Source of the DNA: Argopecten irradians
Taxonomy: Eukaryota; Mollusca; Bivalvia; Pectinida; Pectinidae
Length of the DNA: 64,000 nt
NCBI RefSeq assembly: GCF_041381155.1
Contig: NC_091135.1
Location: 6,873,620 to 6,937,619, forward strand
Direction: 5' to 3'
The notes under the pieces are model-generated. The model did no database searches, was not told the origin of the DNA, and was given only the letters and a program-made list of their open reading frames with translations. Shown piece by piece: positions 13,979 to 24,893 of the stretch. How positions within the stretch are numbered: the stretch's first letter is position 1; every line of letters begins with the position of its first letter. A program made the translations under genes and the position numbers.

Positions 13979-15413
13979 CCATGCCTTCATAGTCATATAA
14001 ATTGGCTAGTTGACGATGTCGAAGTTACTTACTAGGATCATTCACTTCATTTTTGAATTGACATTGCGACGTGTGTTGACAAATTGGAAAAGATATTTGA
14101 ATATGGAAATGTCGATAATTTCACGTTTCGTGGCAGAATTCCAATTCCATTATCCATAAGCTAACGTATTAGTATATGCTTGTAATGATGTTGGCAGGGG
14201 ACCTGTCGGAATTAATTCCGGATTTCTAACAGCGTTTTTGTCCTTTGAACCTTGTAGATGTTTTTATCTATATGATACAGAGAAAATTTTGGATCTGGTT
14301 GATGGCATTGGCCTGGCCAGTCATCTTCCCCGTACTTTTACGTTAATCAAAAGATGTCACTAAATCAATAAAGGAGACTATCTTACCAGCGTCATCGTAT
14401 TGATTTCCTACATGTAGAAGAACATTTATTTTTCTCATAACGATAAAAACGGAATGAAAAATATCACAGATAACACTTCCCTAACGTGCCAGGCCATATC
14501 TATCGACGACGGGTGCGTTCGAATCCGCTCATAATTACACGAATCTTCAGGTCCAACTGGTTAGTTCAGATTTGTTCATTAATCATCGGAAAACCTCGAT
14601 GCAGGGGTCTAGTAATTACATAGTCGATGTGGGATTTAGAAGATGACGAATCAGTAGACATACTGCAGACCTTTAATTTTAAGAAGAGGTTTGCAGTTAC
14701 TAATTACTTCAGGACCATTTCATGTGAAATTGGACATCCTAGCCTATCCGGAAGACTTTTAACTGTCGACAACCATCCAATCTGTCTCGGCTCATTTTAT
14801 TAACGACAATCTGATACTACCAAATCTGTCTTAAATAGGCTAATGTACTGTAGATAAATCGAAGTCGTAACTGTCGGCTATTATACATATATGGTGATTG
14901 TTTTTAACGTTCCGCATACAAATACAACACGGTAAAGATTCGTTTTATCCGAAGCAGTCATGTAGTAGTTGTAGCATGTTTGATAATAATAAAAAATGTA
15001 TAATAAGCGAACACGTTTTCATATTCAAAATACGAACAAAAAACGACGGTACCGCAAGGTTCTGTCTTTGAGCTGTGCTTCTCGGCACCTCTATTGGTAC
15101 GAGGATATATTTCTGTATCTCTTATCATTGTTCCTAATTGCAGGCGTACCACGAGGCACTTTCCTTGGTCAAGGCTTTTCGAGACCCTACGTATTAAGGC
15201 TCTATCTATCACAAGTTTCTGTCTTGCTTCCTGCTTCTCGGTTCCACAAAGTTACAAGCCTTCATATAAAAATTCGTATTTTTAAGACGTATCACAAGTC
15301 TTTATCCTTGGTTTTTCTTTTCGTGTTCTATTGATAGACGGGTCCATTTAAAGCTGACGATGCATTGCACTAGGGGATGTCTAAGAAACGATTTCTGAAT
15401 AAATATTTACCTA

Positions 15414-15550
15414 TCATGACCTGGTTGAGAGGGCACTATTGCCTCAGTATTGTCGAGGGATGGAATAGTACCCGAGCCGAAGGCGAGGCCACTATCCCAT
15501 CACGAAACAATACTTTAAGGCAATAGTGCCCTCTCAAACAGGCCATAATG
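15414..15550. repeat. Foldback element, ~50-bp arms
   Basis: GAGAGGGCACTATTGCCT and its inverse AGGCAATAGTGCCCTCTC flank a GC-richer core (CCCGAGCCGAAGGCGAGGCC). Confidence 0.85.
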
Positions 15551-15771
15551 GGTTTAGTACACCACCCTCACATGAGACTCGTTTTCATGTCATCGTAACA
15601 GAAGCACGTCAAGCGACACTTCGCAACTCTATCTTCATTTTTCCACATTACGTTGTTACATAACAAGTACAACATATGAATTGTCGCAGAAATCTGTGTT
15701 TCCATAAAACGTGATTCAGCTTCATGAAGATTAAAAGTATATCAATATAGAACAAGGACATAGTCATTCAG

Positions 15772-16389
15772 ATCCCCCGCCAATGGAGATATCAAAGCTG
15801 AAGTAAGTTTGATTGTGGAGACTTATGTGTATGAAAACAAAACAGGAAAAAGGAAGTTGAGCTAAAGAAAGATGGAGTATAATTCAAGTAGAGCGGGGCT
15901 GCGCATGCAGTTGTTGAATCAGGTATACAGCCTTGACATTTATATAGACTATATACACACAGATGGGTGGAGTTTTGCAAAGTAACATTTACCATTTACC
16001 ATGATATTTTCAGCAATATTTCCATGGTAACGGAAAAAGTGCAAAAAATGAAAACCTAAAAATAGCAAAAGGTACTACTAGACCATAAAAAGAATGTGTC
16101 TATGAAGTTTCGTGAAAATATCTCTGCTGGTTTTAGAGTTATGCTGCGGAAACGAACCTGGTAAAAAATACGATATTTTCAGCAATGTTTACATGGTAAC
16201 GGAAAAAACGCAAAAAATGAAAACATAAAAATAGCAAAAGGCACTACTAGACCATAAGACCAATGTGTGTATGAAGTTTCGTGGAAATATCTCTACTGGT
16301 TTTAAAGTTATGCTCCGGAAACCATTCGTACGGGACGGACGGACGGAACCCATTTGTATATCCCCCGCCAACTTCGTTGGGCGGGGGAT
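15772..16389. mobile_element. Non-autonomous DNA element with ATCCCCCGCC termini and an internal 169-bp tandem duplication
   Basis: The left end ATCCCCCGCCAATGG is matched inversely by the right end TTGGGCGGGGGAT. The right end itself forms a hairpin (CCCCCGCCAACTTCGTTGGGCGGGGG). Inside, 16003-16171 and 16172-16330 are direct copies marked by GATATTTTCAGCAAT and ATGGTAACGGAAAAA. No coding capacity. Confidence 0.7.
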
Positions 16390-16624
16390 AACTAGAGTGA
16401 ACTGTTTTCTGTAGAAAAGTAACATCTGCTTCTATCTCGCAAACAATAGCCCGTCCTCCATCTTGACGTCTTGATCGAAGCGCAACGTTATAATGACGTC
16501 ATGTAATGGTGACGTCACAATACATTCACGTTCAATTTTGGTCCACTTCAATAGTGCCCATATGTGTAGCCAATCAGAATACACTGTTCTGTCACGTTAT
16601 GTACTATTTTTTGTTCATAATACC

Positions 16625-16885
16625 TAATTTGCATCGTCAGCATTAAGGACGGCAACTTGTGTTTGTTGTGTTTGTGTGTGTGTGTCAAGTGCAAGGTGAG
16701 TGTTTTGAAAGTCTCTGGCATATTCCTGCTGAGTCTTCTTATATAACGGAACTATTGAGTCCTTTTTATAGTGCTATATCACTACAGCATAAAGCAGAAA
16801 ATACCAAGCAACATATCCCAACAGGTCACAATATACTGGACAACGGGCGAACCAGTTTTCCACTCCCTAAATTCTGAACACTAGG
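16625..16885 (-). repeat. R540 repeat, reverse, diverged
   Basis: Contains TAAGGACGGCAACTTGTG, TTTTTATAGTGCTATATCAC and GACAACGGGCGAACCAG in the expected reverse order. Confidence 0.65.
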
Positions 16886-17229
16886 TAGGAGCTTTCTAGA
16901 ATTATAGAATTAATGATCACGATCAGAAGATTAAAAATAATATAAATATATTTTACTCCTTTAATCAGTGCCTGACATTTATGAACGAAGAGTGTCTTTC
17001 ATATGAATTTGAACACTAACATCCACGTCTAAACGCATCGAACGTTTTATACGTTTAACATTTATATCCAAATATTTGTTATTGCCGCGAGGGTTATATA
17101 TTTCAGATATATTTGTTCTTTAAAACATTTATACGTATATTTTTTATTTATACAGGATAATAAGGTGTGTGTCAGGTATTGTATATATAAGATATTTTAA
17201 CTGTTGTTAACAGCGTAATGGAAACATAG

Positions 17230-17440
17230 ACATTATTAATAAGGGCGCCGAAGGGCACGAAGTGCGAAGCACTGCTAAGGTAACACATACACGAAAATAA
17301 AGGAAAAAACACAATCTTCAAAATTCAATCCTACACACCGACAGCTTCAGTTTGCGGCCGCCATTTTTTCATACATATGGGGAGGTTGTGCGTTGCTCCG
17401 GTACTGCTCTCCCCAGTAAATATATATTTAACTAATGCAA
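17230..17440. other. GC-richer, repeat-like segment of unknown kind
   Basis: GGGCGCCGAAGGGCACGAAG, TGCGAAGCACTGC, then GCGGCCGCCATTTTTTC and GTTGCTCCGGTACTGCTCTC. Composition differs from the AT-rich flanks and short words are self-complementary (GCACGAAGTGCGAAGCACTGC). Probably an element end; I do not recognise the family. Confidence 0.35.
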
Positions 17441-18612
17441 ATGCATGACAGGAGTAATTAAACATTTTTTTATTATTTTTAAAATAATAATAATAACACT
17501 TTGAAAATTAAAAGCTATAGCATGCAGTCAAATATCCACCAAGGCGAAGACGAGCACAAGGAATCATGACGTCACATAACGTCAACAAATGGCGCGAAAT
17601 CATAGGATTCGCATACGCGGCACTCCAGGCCTTGAATGGACACAGAGAAATCTGAATTTTAATTTTTTAATTTGTTTGAGTTTATGGTAGACCAATATAA
17701 AATCATATACTTCTATAGTTTAAAGTGTGTCCTTTTATTTCTAAATTATGTCTTCTACATTAAATAGAAAATATAATAAATAAGTAGAGCTTCGCTCTTC
17801 CTATGCCGTGCATTGTTTATATTAAAACATTTGGCTGCACCCTTTAGGGCCTTGCCTTCAGTCATATTAAATATACAATTAATATCAATCAGTAGCGTCT
17901 ATTGATGTTTGGAAAGAAATTTCTTATCACAGACTGTTGTACGGCCTTCAGGACAATTGTCTGTTACTATTGTTATTTTCGACACAATCTGAAATAGATC
18001 TCTGTTTCTTTAATAAAATGTACATCGGGAGAATGGATTTGTATACCCTTAGGAATTTACACGTTGGTTTGTCTAGACAAAATAAACTCGAACACAACAA
18101 TGCTATTTGTGAAGGCACATGATACGTTATCGAGTGAAGGTTGAACTTTTTATGCGTTCATTTCCTACTTGCTTAAGTTGTGATATCACGTATACATTTT
18201 TAACACTTCATCCTCACCTCCAAGGCGCACTTAAACATAACCTAATTGATAAAAAGTGTGAATCCTTCGGAGCTAATACATGTATTATGTATCACTGTTG
18301 ACTCGTTATGAAGTGCTGTGTAACTTGTAAAGTTTGGCAAGATATGCGAAAAACGAACATTTGTGGAAAACAAACCTACAGGGTTTGGGACATATTTAAG
18401 TCACCAAATAACCATTTTCTATTACTAGTGTTTATAGCAAATAATATTTAGTCACCATACAAGTAAAAAAATATAAAGACTCATTTTATATTACAATATA
18501 TATTTTTTTTGTGTATTTATTTGACTGTGGGGTGTTTGTGGTGTGTCATATTGTAAGAGTGGAGCTAACGTTCAGTATCAAGAGAAAGAATTAAACAGTT
18601 TGCCCCATTGTC

Positions 18613-18658
18613 TTTTTTGTTTGTTTGTTTGATTTATTAACGTCCTATTAACAGCTAT
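18613..18658 (-). repeat. R540/SINE-type 3' tail fragment, reverse
   Basis: TTGTTTGTTTGTTTGATTTA followed by TTAACGTCCTATTAACAGC. The tail is shared by R540 and the SINE, so the parent cannot be named. Confidence 0.6.
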
Positions 18659-18724
18659 TCAATCTAGTTTGATCGAAAGGAGTTTGCTATTAGGTGTTTT
18701 TGATGACATGAGTCTGTTACTCAT

Positions 18725-18865
18725 TACAATATTAAATACAGTTCCGCTATCAAAAGGAGAAGCAACACAAACATAACAGTCTCCCAAAACGTTTAAGTAC
18801 TAACACACCCAACATATTACATACAGGGAAGCTCGTCCGTAAATGACTTTAGCTGTTACGCAAAA
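18725..18865 (+). repeat. R540 fragment (3' module), forward, diverged
   Basis: CAGTTCCGCTATCAAAAGGAG, then ACATAACAGTCTCCCAAAACG, CGTCCGTAAATGACTTTAGC. Together with the reverse pieces either side this is a scrambled nest of R540 insertions around a foldback. Confidence 0.55.
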
Positions 18866-18976
18866 CCAACTATCTTATCAAAACCCCTTTTCTAGTGCTA
18901 TATCACTGAGGTGCTAATCACTGAGTGAGACTGTCAAGCACACTGCCATAACACTGTGTGCAACCTACTAAAGGAC

Positions 18977-19188
18977 CTCTTTCACGAACAATGGAAATTT
19001 GCCCACGAATCAATTTTAGTAAAATTAAATGTTATATGTAGCAACATTAATGCAAACCCTTGAAATACGTTTGAAAAATTCAAAAGGTCCCAGGGACATA
19101 TTTCAAGGGTTTGCATTAATGTTGCTACATATAACATTTAGTTTTAATAAAATTGGTTCGTGGGCAAATTTCCATAGTTCATGAAAGA
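18977..19188. repeat. Foldback element (MITE-like) with ~90-bp arms
   Basis: TTTGCCCACGAA and GTTATATGTAGCAACATTAA, GCAAACCCTTGAAATA recur on the other strand in the right half. The central spacer is only about 25 bases. The arms are almost identical, so the element is young or kept alike by conversion. It lies between two reverse R540 tails. Confidence 0.85.
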
Positions 19189-19189
19189 T

Positions 19190-19236
19190 TTGTTTGTTTG
19201 TTTGATTGATTAACGTCCTATTAACAGTTATGGTCG
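19190..19236 (-). repeat. R540/SINE-type 3' tail fragment, reverse
   Basis: GTTTGTTTGTTTGATTGATT followed by AACGTCCTATTAACAGTTATGG, directly abutting the foldback. Confidence 0.6.
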
Positions 19237-21561
19237 TGAAAGAGGTATTTTGTTCAGGTAGTATTGGCTTTATACATAAAGAATTGAGTTATCGTGCATG
19301 GGCATCAAGAAATAAGGACATATGCCACAAAAAGCGTGAATGTATTTATTATACACTGAGAACTGCACAAACACAGCAAATAGTAAACTGACCTAACCAA
19401 TCCATGTTTATCAGTTTCAAAATTGTGCTAGTTTATATCTAATGAGATAAATCAAAAACGGGAAATTTAAGCCGATGTATACGCTTAAGTTCCATAGGAC
19501 AACCAATACGGATAAAAGAAAACGAATTTTGTATAGAACCTAATTTTAACATTATTACCGGGTATGTAATTAGTTCGATGGTAAAAGTTGTTTTGATACT
19601 TGATACAGCACTTGTAAAGTACGCGTTCATCCAATCGCTTATTATTTCGAAAAGTACGCAAGTGTAATTATTCAACATATCCTTTGTGCCTTCGTTCTAA
19701 AAACCCAAACGTGGAGAAATAACAGAGGCAATGTGCACAAATTGCTCATGTAACATTTAGAATAATAATTGAAGCACTTTGAAAACAAAGTTCACTTTCA
19801 ATTTTTTTACTTTAAGCACTTTTGGTAATCAGAATATGCGCGGTATATATATAGTAACCGAAAATTGAATGTCATTTTCTATTTATGTGTGATTGTGCTA
19901 GACAAGGACTCGTATGAAATATAGATAGTATTGTAAAACTATGCATTAATAACGACAATCTTATTTTCGTTTTAAATCATTATCGTTGCTCATAAAACAA
20001 CAGGTAATATATTAGATCTATAATTCAAATTATCGTTATTGCACAAGGGGGATATGATGGCAGCGATATAAATTGGACCATGTCTTATGCTTGGAGAATC
20101 TATCAATCCAATTATATCGTATGCCAGACAGAAGATGTGCGTCTTGATTTATGAGATTGCGTTACCTATTGGCTATGGCGGGAATAAAAAGCGTTATGAC
20201 AACTTTATATAAGTCACGGTCGTCTGCGGGGACTGAAAACAACTAGCGGGAGGCTATCTACTCCCTCCACCTCCCAATTAAGGCAGGAGGATAGCACTGT
20301 GTAATCAAGGACTCGTCTAGTGGTCATCAGGGGTTGCTCCACTAGACATTTGTCAGACAAACTAATTGGCACTGCTTCTAAGCACCCCGCTGATATTTCT
20401 AGTTTACCTCTTGACTGGTTTGATCAGATCGTTGTAAGATGTATACTCAGAAACCAATTTAGTCAGTTGTTTACTCTGAGCAACATTGCCCTCTGTGCAC
20501 CCGTTCTGATTCTGATTGTGATGTTTTTATGGTACATTAACAAAATCCTCACTAAACTGAAAAGTTACAGTAGTGAAAAATAAACTTTCACTTAAAAAAA
20601 AAGTTATCAAGGCACGGTATTATACAATTGTTGACTGGGATTGAGGGCAACAGATGATTTGTTAGTCCCGAAGACAAATTATTTGTTTGAGGGTCCAACA
20701 AATCACCTGTTGCCCGAAAATACAGTTGATAACTGTTTTGTTATACCCGTTGACTTAAAACAATCCATTGACGTCATGAATTGTAGGTGTGACGTCACTC
20801 CGATCCAACAGCACATTTTTACAGTCGCAAACATGAGCATCGGGAAACTAGTCAATATATAAACCTTGGGATCACACGAAACGAGATTTAACGGACACTA
20901 GTGGAAATCGATTACCTAATCGTTTAAGGTTACGTCACATGGAATGTAATATAAAAACTAATAATGGTTTAATTTGGTACACCTCCTCGAACTTGTAACG
21001 TATTTATAAACAACCATCCTTACGGTTAGCAAATGAATACGGAACACAAAATGAAATTACGACCATCGCAGATCTAAAGTCGATAGCGATAACCGGACAA
21101 TATAAAGTCCAGACACTGCTGACGTAATGCTTATTGACATATAATGTCGTCAGCTGTTTGTATAGATGTTGATGTATTTTTTGCTGCTGATTTTAGCTTC
21201 TAAATTTTCTTATTTTCCTCTTTTCGCTAAAGCGATGCTTATGTGTAGATTGTGTGAGTGATCATCTGTTGGTTTGTTGATTAGTTAATGTCAAATGATA
21301 TGATCAAGTGGCAAGAACCTATGTTAACTTGTGACCTTTACCTGATATTCAATATATCATGTCTCCACTATTCTTAATAAAATTGGTTCAAAATTTAGTA
21401 GAGAAATAAAGAAAATAAATGATAGAACAGTAATACTTCTGAATTAGGCAATGACATCCAAACTAGATTAATACTCCACAAAAATTGTATTGTTCAGTAT
21501 AATAAAATCCAATATCGTTATATCCACCCCGTTACAAAAGACAAGAGAGGGTATATATTAT
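19237..21561. other. Intergenic, small foldback only
   Basis: A frame at 20320-20583 shows one hydrophobic stretch but opens only with GTG and is closely followed by a foldback. I do not call it a gene. Confidence 0.5.
20645..20715. repeat. Small foldback
   Basis: GGGCAACAGATGATTTGTT and the inverse AACAAATCACCTGTTGCCC enclose a short AT-rich loop. One mismatch in the arms is evident. Confidence 0.7.
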
Positions 21562-21680
21562 ACAAATATTTCATGGGTTACTGTGCTCTAGTTCATAATA
21601 TTTAACCCGAGATGGTGGTAATCAACAAATATAATATTGCACTCGTGAACTAGAGCACAGTTTCCCCATGAAATATTTGT
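21562..21680. repeat. Foldback element, copy 1 (ACAAATATTTCATGGGTTAC)
   Basis: Arms ACAAATATTTCATGGG and TGTGCTCTAGTTCA are inverted on the right as TGAACTAGAGCACA and CCATGAAATATTTGT, around an AACCCGAGATGGTGGTAATC core. It lies about 200 bases upstream of the hAT end. Confidence 0.8.
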
Positions 21681-21876
21681 TTTATTACATAATCACCAGT
21701 TTTTCAGTTGAATATTTTTTTAAAACGAACGAATACGAAAATCAGTTATCAAAACCATCAGCAACGTATTACCCACGTACGTCACGTTATAACTCCGGTT
21801 TGGATGGCGTATTTTCTTCTTTAACATTATTAGACCTGTATGCAGCATGTTAATCGCATACATTCATCGTGTCCGT

Positions 21877-23232
21877 TAGGGGTGAAACGGTATACTGCGG
21901 TGTAGTAGAACCGCGGTATTGCGAGCTCGGTTCGGTACACGGTATTGTTAACACAAAGTACGGTACATGCACCGTGAGTGAAAAAGTTTTCTATTCTATG
22001 GGTGTCTTTTTCACTGTACGCCGGTTACACAAGTCAGATAACAGCGATTGGTCATGCGGCCGTCATTGTGACCCAATCGCAAGCCGCCTTACATAAAACC
22101 AATGCTCTGACAGAAAATGGAGGAGGCATCGTCTGTAAATTTGAGAGATGCTGCAGCATCGTACCGTTCGGCAGTTTGGAAACATTTTGGTTTTAGAACT
22201 AAGGACTCCATGGCAGCTACATGCCGTATATGTTATACCGATGTTCCGTATAAGCATGGCAATACATCAAACATGAACACACACTTAGTGAGAAAACACA
22301 ACATCGGCAATGTTCGTACTGCTCAAGTCCCAGTCGGCCAAGTTCCGACCGTAAGTAGTAGTACTGCCCAAAAAAATCACAACAAGGCCAGACAACGATA
22401 TCGGAGATATTTTCTAAAAAGTAACCCCATAATAACTGTAAATCCAAGACAATTACACAGGCAATCGGGGGTTTTTATCGCAGTTGACATGCGTCCATAC
22501 TCTGTAGTTGAAAACGCCGGATTTCGATATTTGTTAAACGCACTCGAGCCGCGATACGCAATACCAAGCAAAACACATATAGCGGATATTGTTATACCAG
22601 CACTATATAAGAAAGTCAGAGAACGAGTAGAAGCTGAAATTAAAATGGCCGACAGTATTGCAATTACAACAGACTCTTGGTCATCCAGAGCAACAGAAAA
22701 GTTAAAAGCTGCACAAACAGCTGTATTTACGCCACATATAGGGTGTTTCGCCCATACACTTAATCTTGCTACTGGCCGTGGCTTAGCTGTCAGAGAATTA
22801 GATAGACTTCTTGGAAGAGTGCGTAGAATTGTGTCATATTTTCACAGGAGTACATCAGCGGCAGCAGTGCTATAGGAAAAGCAAAAGCTGTTGGGACTCA
22901 AGCAAAAAAAGTTAATCATGGATGTTTCCACTCGTTGGAATTCAAGTTTCCATATGATTGTGCGGTACGTAGTGCAACAAGCTGCTGTATTTGCAGCCCT
23001 AGTGTCTAAAGATGTCAAGAAAAATGTTAAAGACATTGTGACATTATCTGATACAGACAACAAAAACTTGGAAGCTGTTGTTGAAGTTCTTGGTCCACTC
23101 AAAATGGCAACAACAACAATGTGTACAAGGAACCCTACTATTCCTTTGATCCATCCTCTGAAGGAGAGATTGATCCAGGAGCTGAAAGTTGAAACCGATG
23201 ACAACGTAGTCAAATTGATCTTCATTTAACAC
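21877..23232 (+). mobile_element. Degenerate hAT-superfamily DNA transposon (ZBED-type), 3' end missing
   Basis: The element seems to start with the hAT-like terminus TAGGGGTGAAACGG, preceded by an 8-base flank GTGTCCGT that could be the left target duplication. A broken transposase reading frame follows. I found no matching inverted terminus (CACCCCTA) downstream, so the right end is deleted or lost. The element cannot move by itself. Confidence 0.6.
22117..23229 (+). pseudogene. hAT transposase pseudogene with BED zinc finger (ZBED1-like)
   Basis: The frame opens at ATG with a BED finger: SAVWKHFGF, then CRIC, and a distal H-x4-H (NMNTHLVRKH). It continues through hAT landmarks TTDSWSSRAT, GCFAHTLNLA and DVSTRWNSS. 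There are three lesions. An in-frame TAG at 22873 stands where the family usually has Gln, and the same frame stays open to 23229. An internal deletion joins SRATE almost directly to HIGCFAHTLNLA, removing most of the catalytic/insertion region. The C-terminal dimerisation domain is absent. The family's usual length is about 600-700 aa against roughly 370 here. Not domesticated as far as can be seen. Confidence 0.8.
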
Positions 23233-24348
23233 ATTCGATAACTCAATATACTTCCCTCATCAATATACACTTTCATTTTACAGTAAACTTTAATTTGATT
23301 GGCCAATTATAAATGTTCCTTAATGGTTAAAGTCAGATTCTACGAGCGTTGTGTTCAATGGGAAATATTTCAGAAGATGAATTTTAGATAAAAAATTGAA
23401 TTTGTTTTCGTGCATGAACTTTTATTTTCATACGATATTCAATGATTTTAGAAGAACTGTTTTTGTATTTTTGAGTTACGCTCAATATGACTTTGAAATC
23501 GAGGTTGTGTCAAGCGAAAGGAAGAATAAAAAAAAAGATCATTTCAAAATTGGAAGCCTTCAGCAGTTATGTAATCGGGACAATGTTTATTCCATACCGA
23601 GAGGACATAACTCATCTAATGATAAGATACAACAGCGTTTAATAATTCAAAGTGCCCGGTTTTCGTCCGTCAACATCTCTTTATGTAAACTGATAATGAT
23701 CAAATATTATACTGTTATCTCCTTTTAGTACAAAAACGATTTCTGTGCTAGGTATTAAAATTTATAGTGTTACATATCTTACAAACGGATAAGGAAAATT
23801 CTATAATGGACCTCAGATATGAATTTTCAGTTATCTCCTAGAAAGTCTTAAAACAGGAAATGCATTATGTCTGTACTGATTGCTTATCTGAGCTGGATCA
23901 CAAAATTTATTAGCTGTGAAATATGACAGTTATGGTTGTTTCAAGATAGCTTCTCATATCTTTGTAGCTCGTGAAGTGTTCTATCAATACATGTAATGAG
24001 GTTACTACTGTTGTCTCCATAGACACTGTTTCCTTGCTGATGTTGTTCTAATAGATCCAACAGTTATAGCTTTACAGGTTTGCTATACTCTTTAGTGGAA
24101 TCAGATTCAATGGTTACTATAAATGATTACTGTTAAGTAATGGATTACAAAGTATGCACAGGTTAATATCATTAAAAGTCGATAACATTGACAGATTTTG
24201 TATATGTATTATTCTGATTACTGGTTTTACATGCAGAAAACGAGTGGAACCATTATATAAACATTGTAAAAATGCGTTCCTTCATCAAATATTTTTTAAT
24301 ATACTTTAATTTTACTTTCAGCATATCCGTATATTCCATATGATACGA

Positions 24349-24384
24349 CCCCCCCCCCCCCCCCAAAAAAAAAAAAAAAAAAAA
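24349..24384 (+). repeat. Homopolymer junction: 16 C then 20 A
   Basis: A C run passes directly into an A run. Such a tract is prone to assembly and sequencing error, so its exact length is unsafe. Confidence 0.9.
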
Positions 24385-24601
24385 CAAAGAAAGAAAAAAG
24401 ACGACATATTGTCTTCCATTTTCATAAATGTTGCATGTGTTGTGTGTTTGAGTAACTGGTATATTTGTGTTGTCTCTGCTTGACATATCGACATTGTAGC
24501 CCATTTCACAGTGCAAACTTACATAGGCATACTACTAATATAGCACAATACATAATACAGATATCAGAAAAGAAGTTGTCAAATAAACGTAATGGCGGCG
24601 A

Positions 24602-24893
24602 GTTTGGTTTGTTTGATAAGATTAATGTATTATTAACAGGTAGGGTCATTTAAGGACGATCTCCCATATATGGCGGTGTGTGGATATCGGTATGCTTTGG
24701 GAGGGTACGGTATAATATTGTTACGTCTCCTGAACTTAGTGAAACTCTTGTCCTTTTTATAGTGCTATCTTACTGAAGAATGTCGCCGCATACACAGCAC
24801 AAGCACATCCGACCCTGTCACATTATAACCGCGAACGGATAAATCAGTCGTCCCGCTGATTCCATTCTATGCGCTAAGCAGGAGCAGCGGTGG
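24602..24893 (-). repeat. R540 repeat, reverse, moderately diverged
   Basis: Order is tail, TATTATTAACAGGTAGGGTC, TTTTTATAGTGCTATCTTAC, CACATTATAACC and finally GCGCTAAGCAGGAGC. Confidence 0.75.

Larger units (their letters stand above)
10641..15413. other. Intergenic with minor repeat fragments
   Basis: Holds an R540 scrap (11.87 kb), a foldback fragment (12.03 kb), a SINE scrap (12.7 kb), the orphan exon candidate (13.2 kb) and a 22-bp array (13.9 kb). A B-box-like GTTCGAATCC at 14518-14527 has no matching A box. Confidence 0.5.

Noticed and set aside
14505..14535. B-box-like GTTCGAATCCGC as a tRNA gene
   Set aside because: No D arm, anticodon arm or acceptor stem can be built around it.
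14996..15334. 112-codon open frame with hydrophobic stretches
   Set aside because: Overlaps open frames in two other readings, shows no family motif and lacks exon signals.
20320..20583. 87-codon frame with one apparent membrane helix
   Set aside because: Opens with GTG, which is not a usual animal start, and no homologue is recognised; one hydrophobic run is weak evidence.
23396..23728. 110-codon frame after the hAT relic
   Set aside because: Not in the transposase's character, no motif, and it probably reflects chance.
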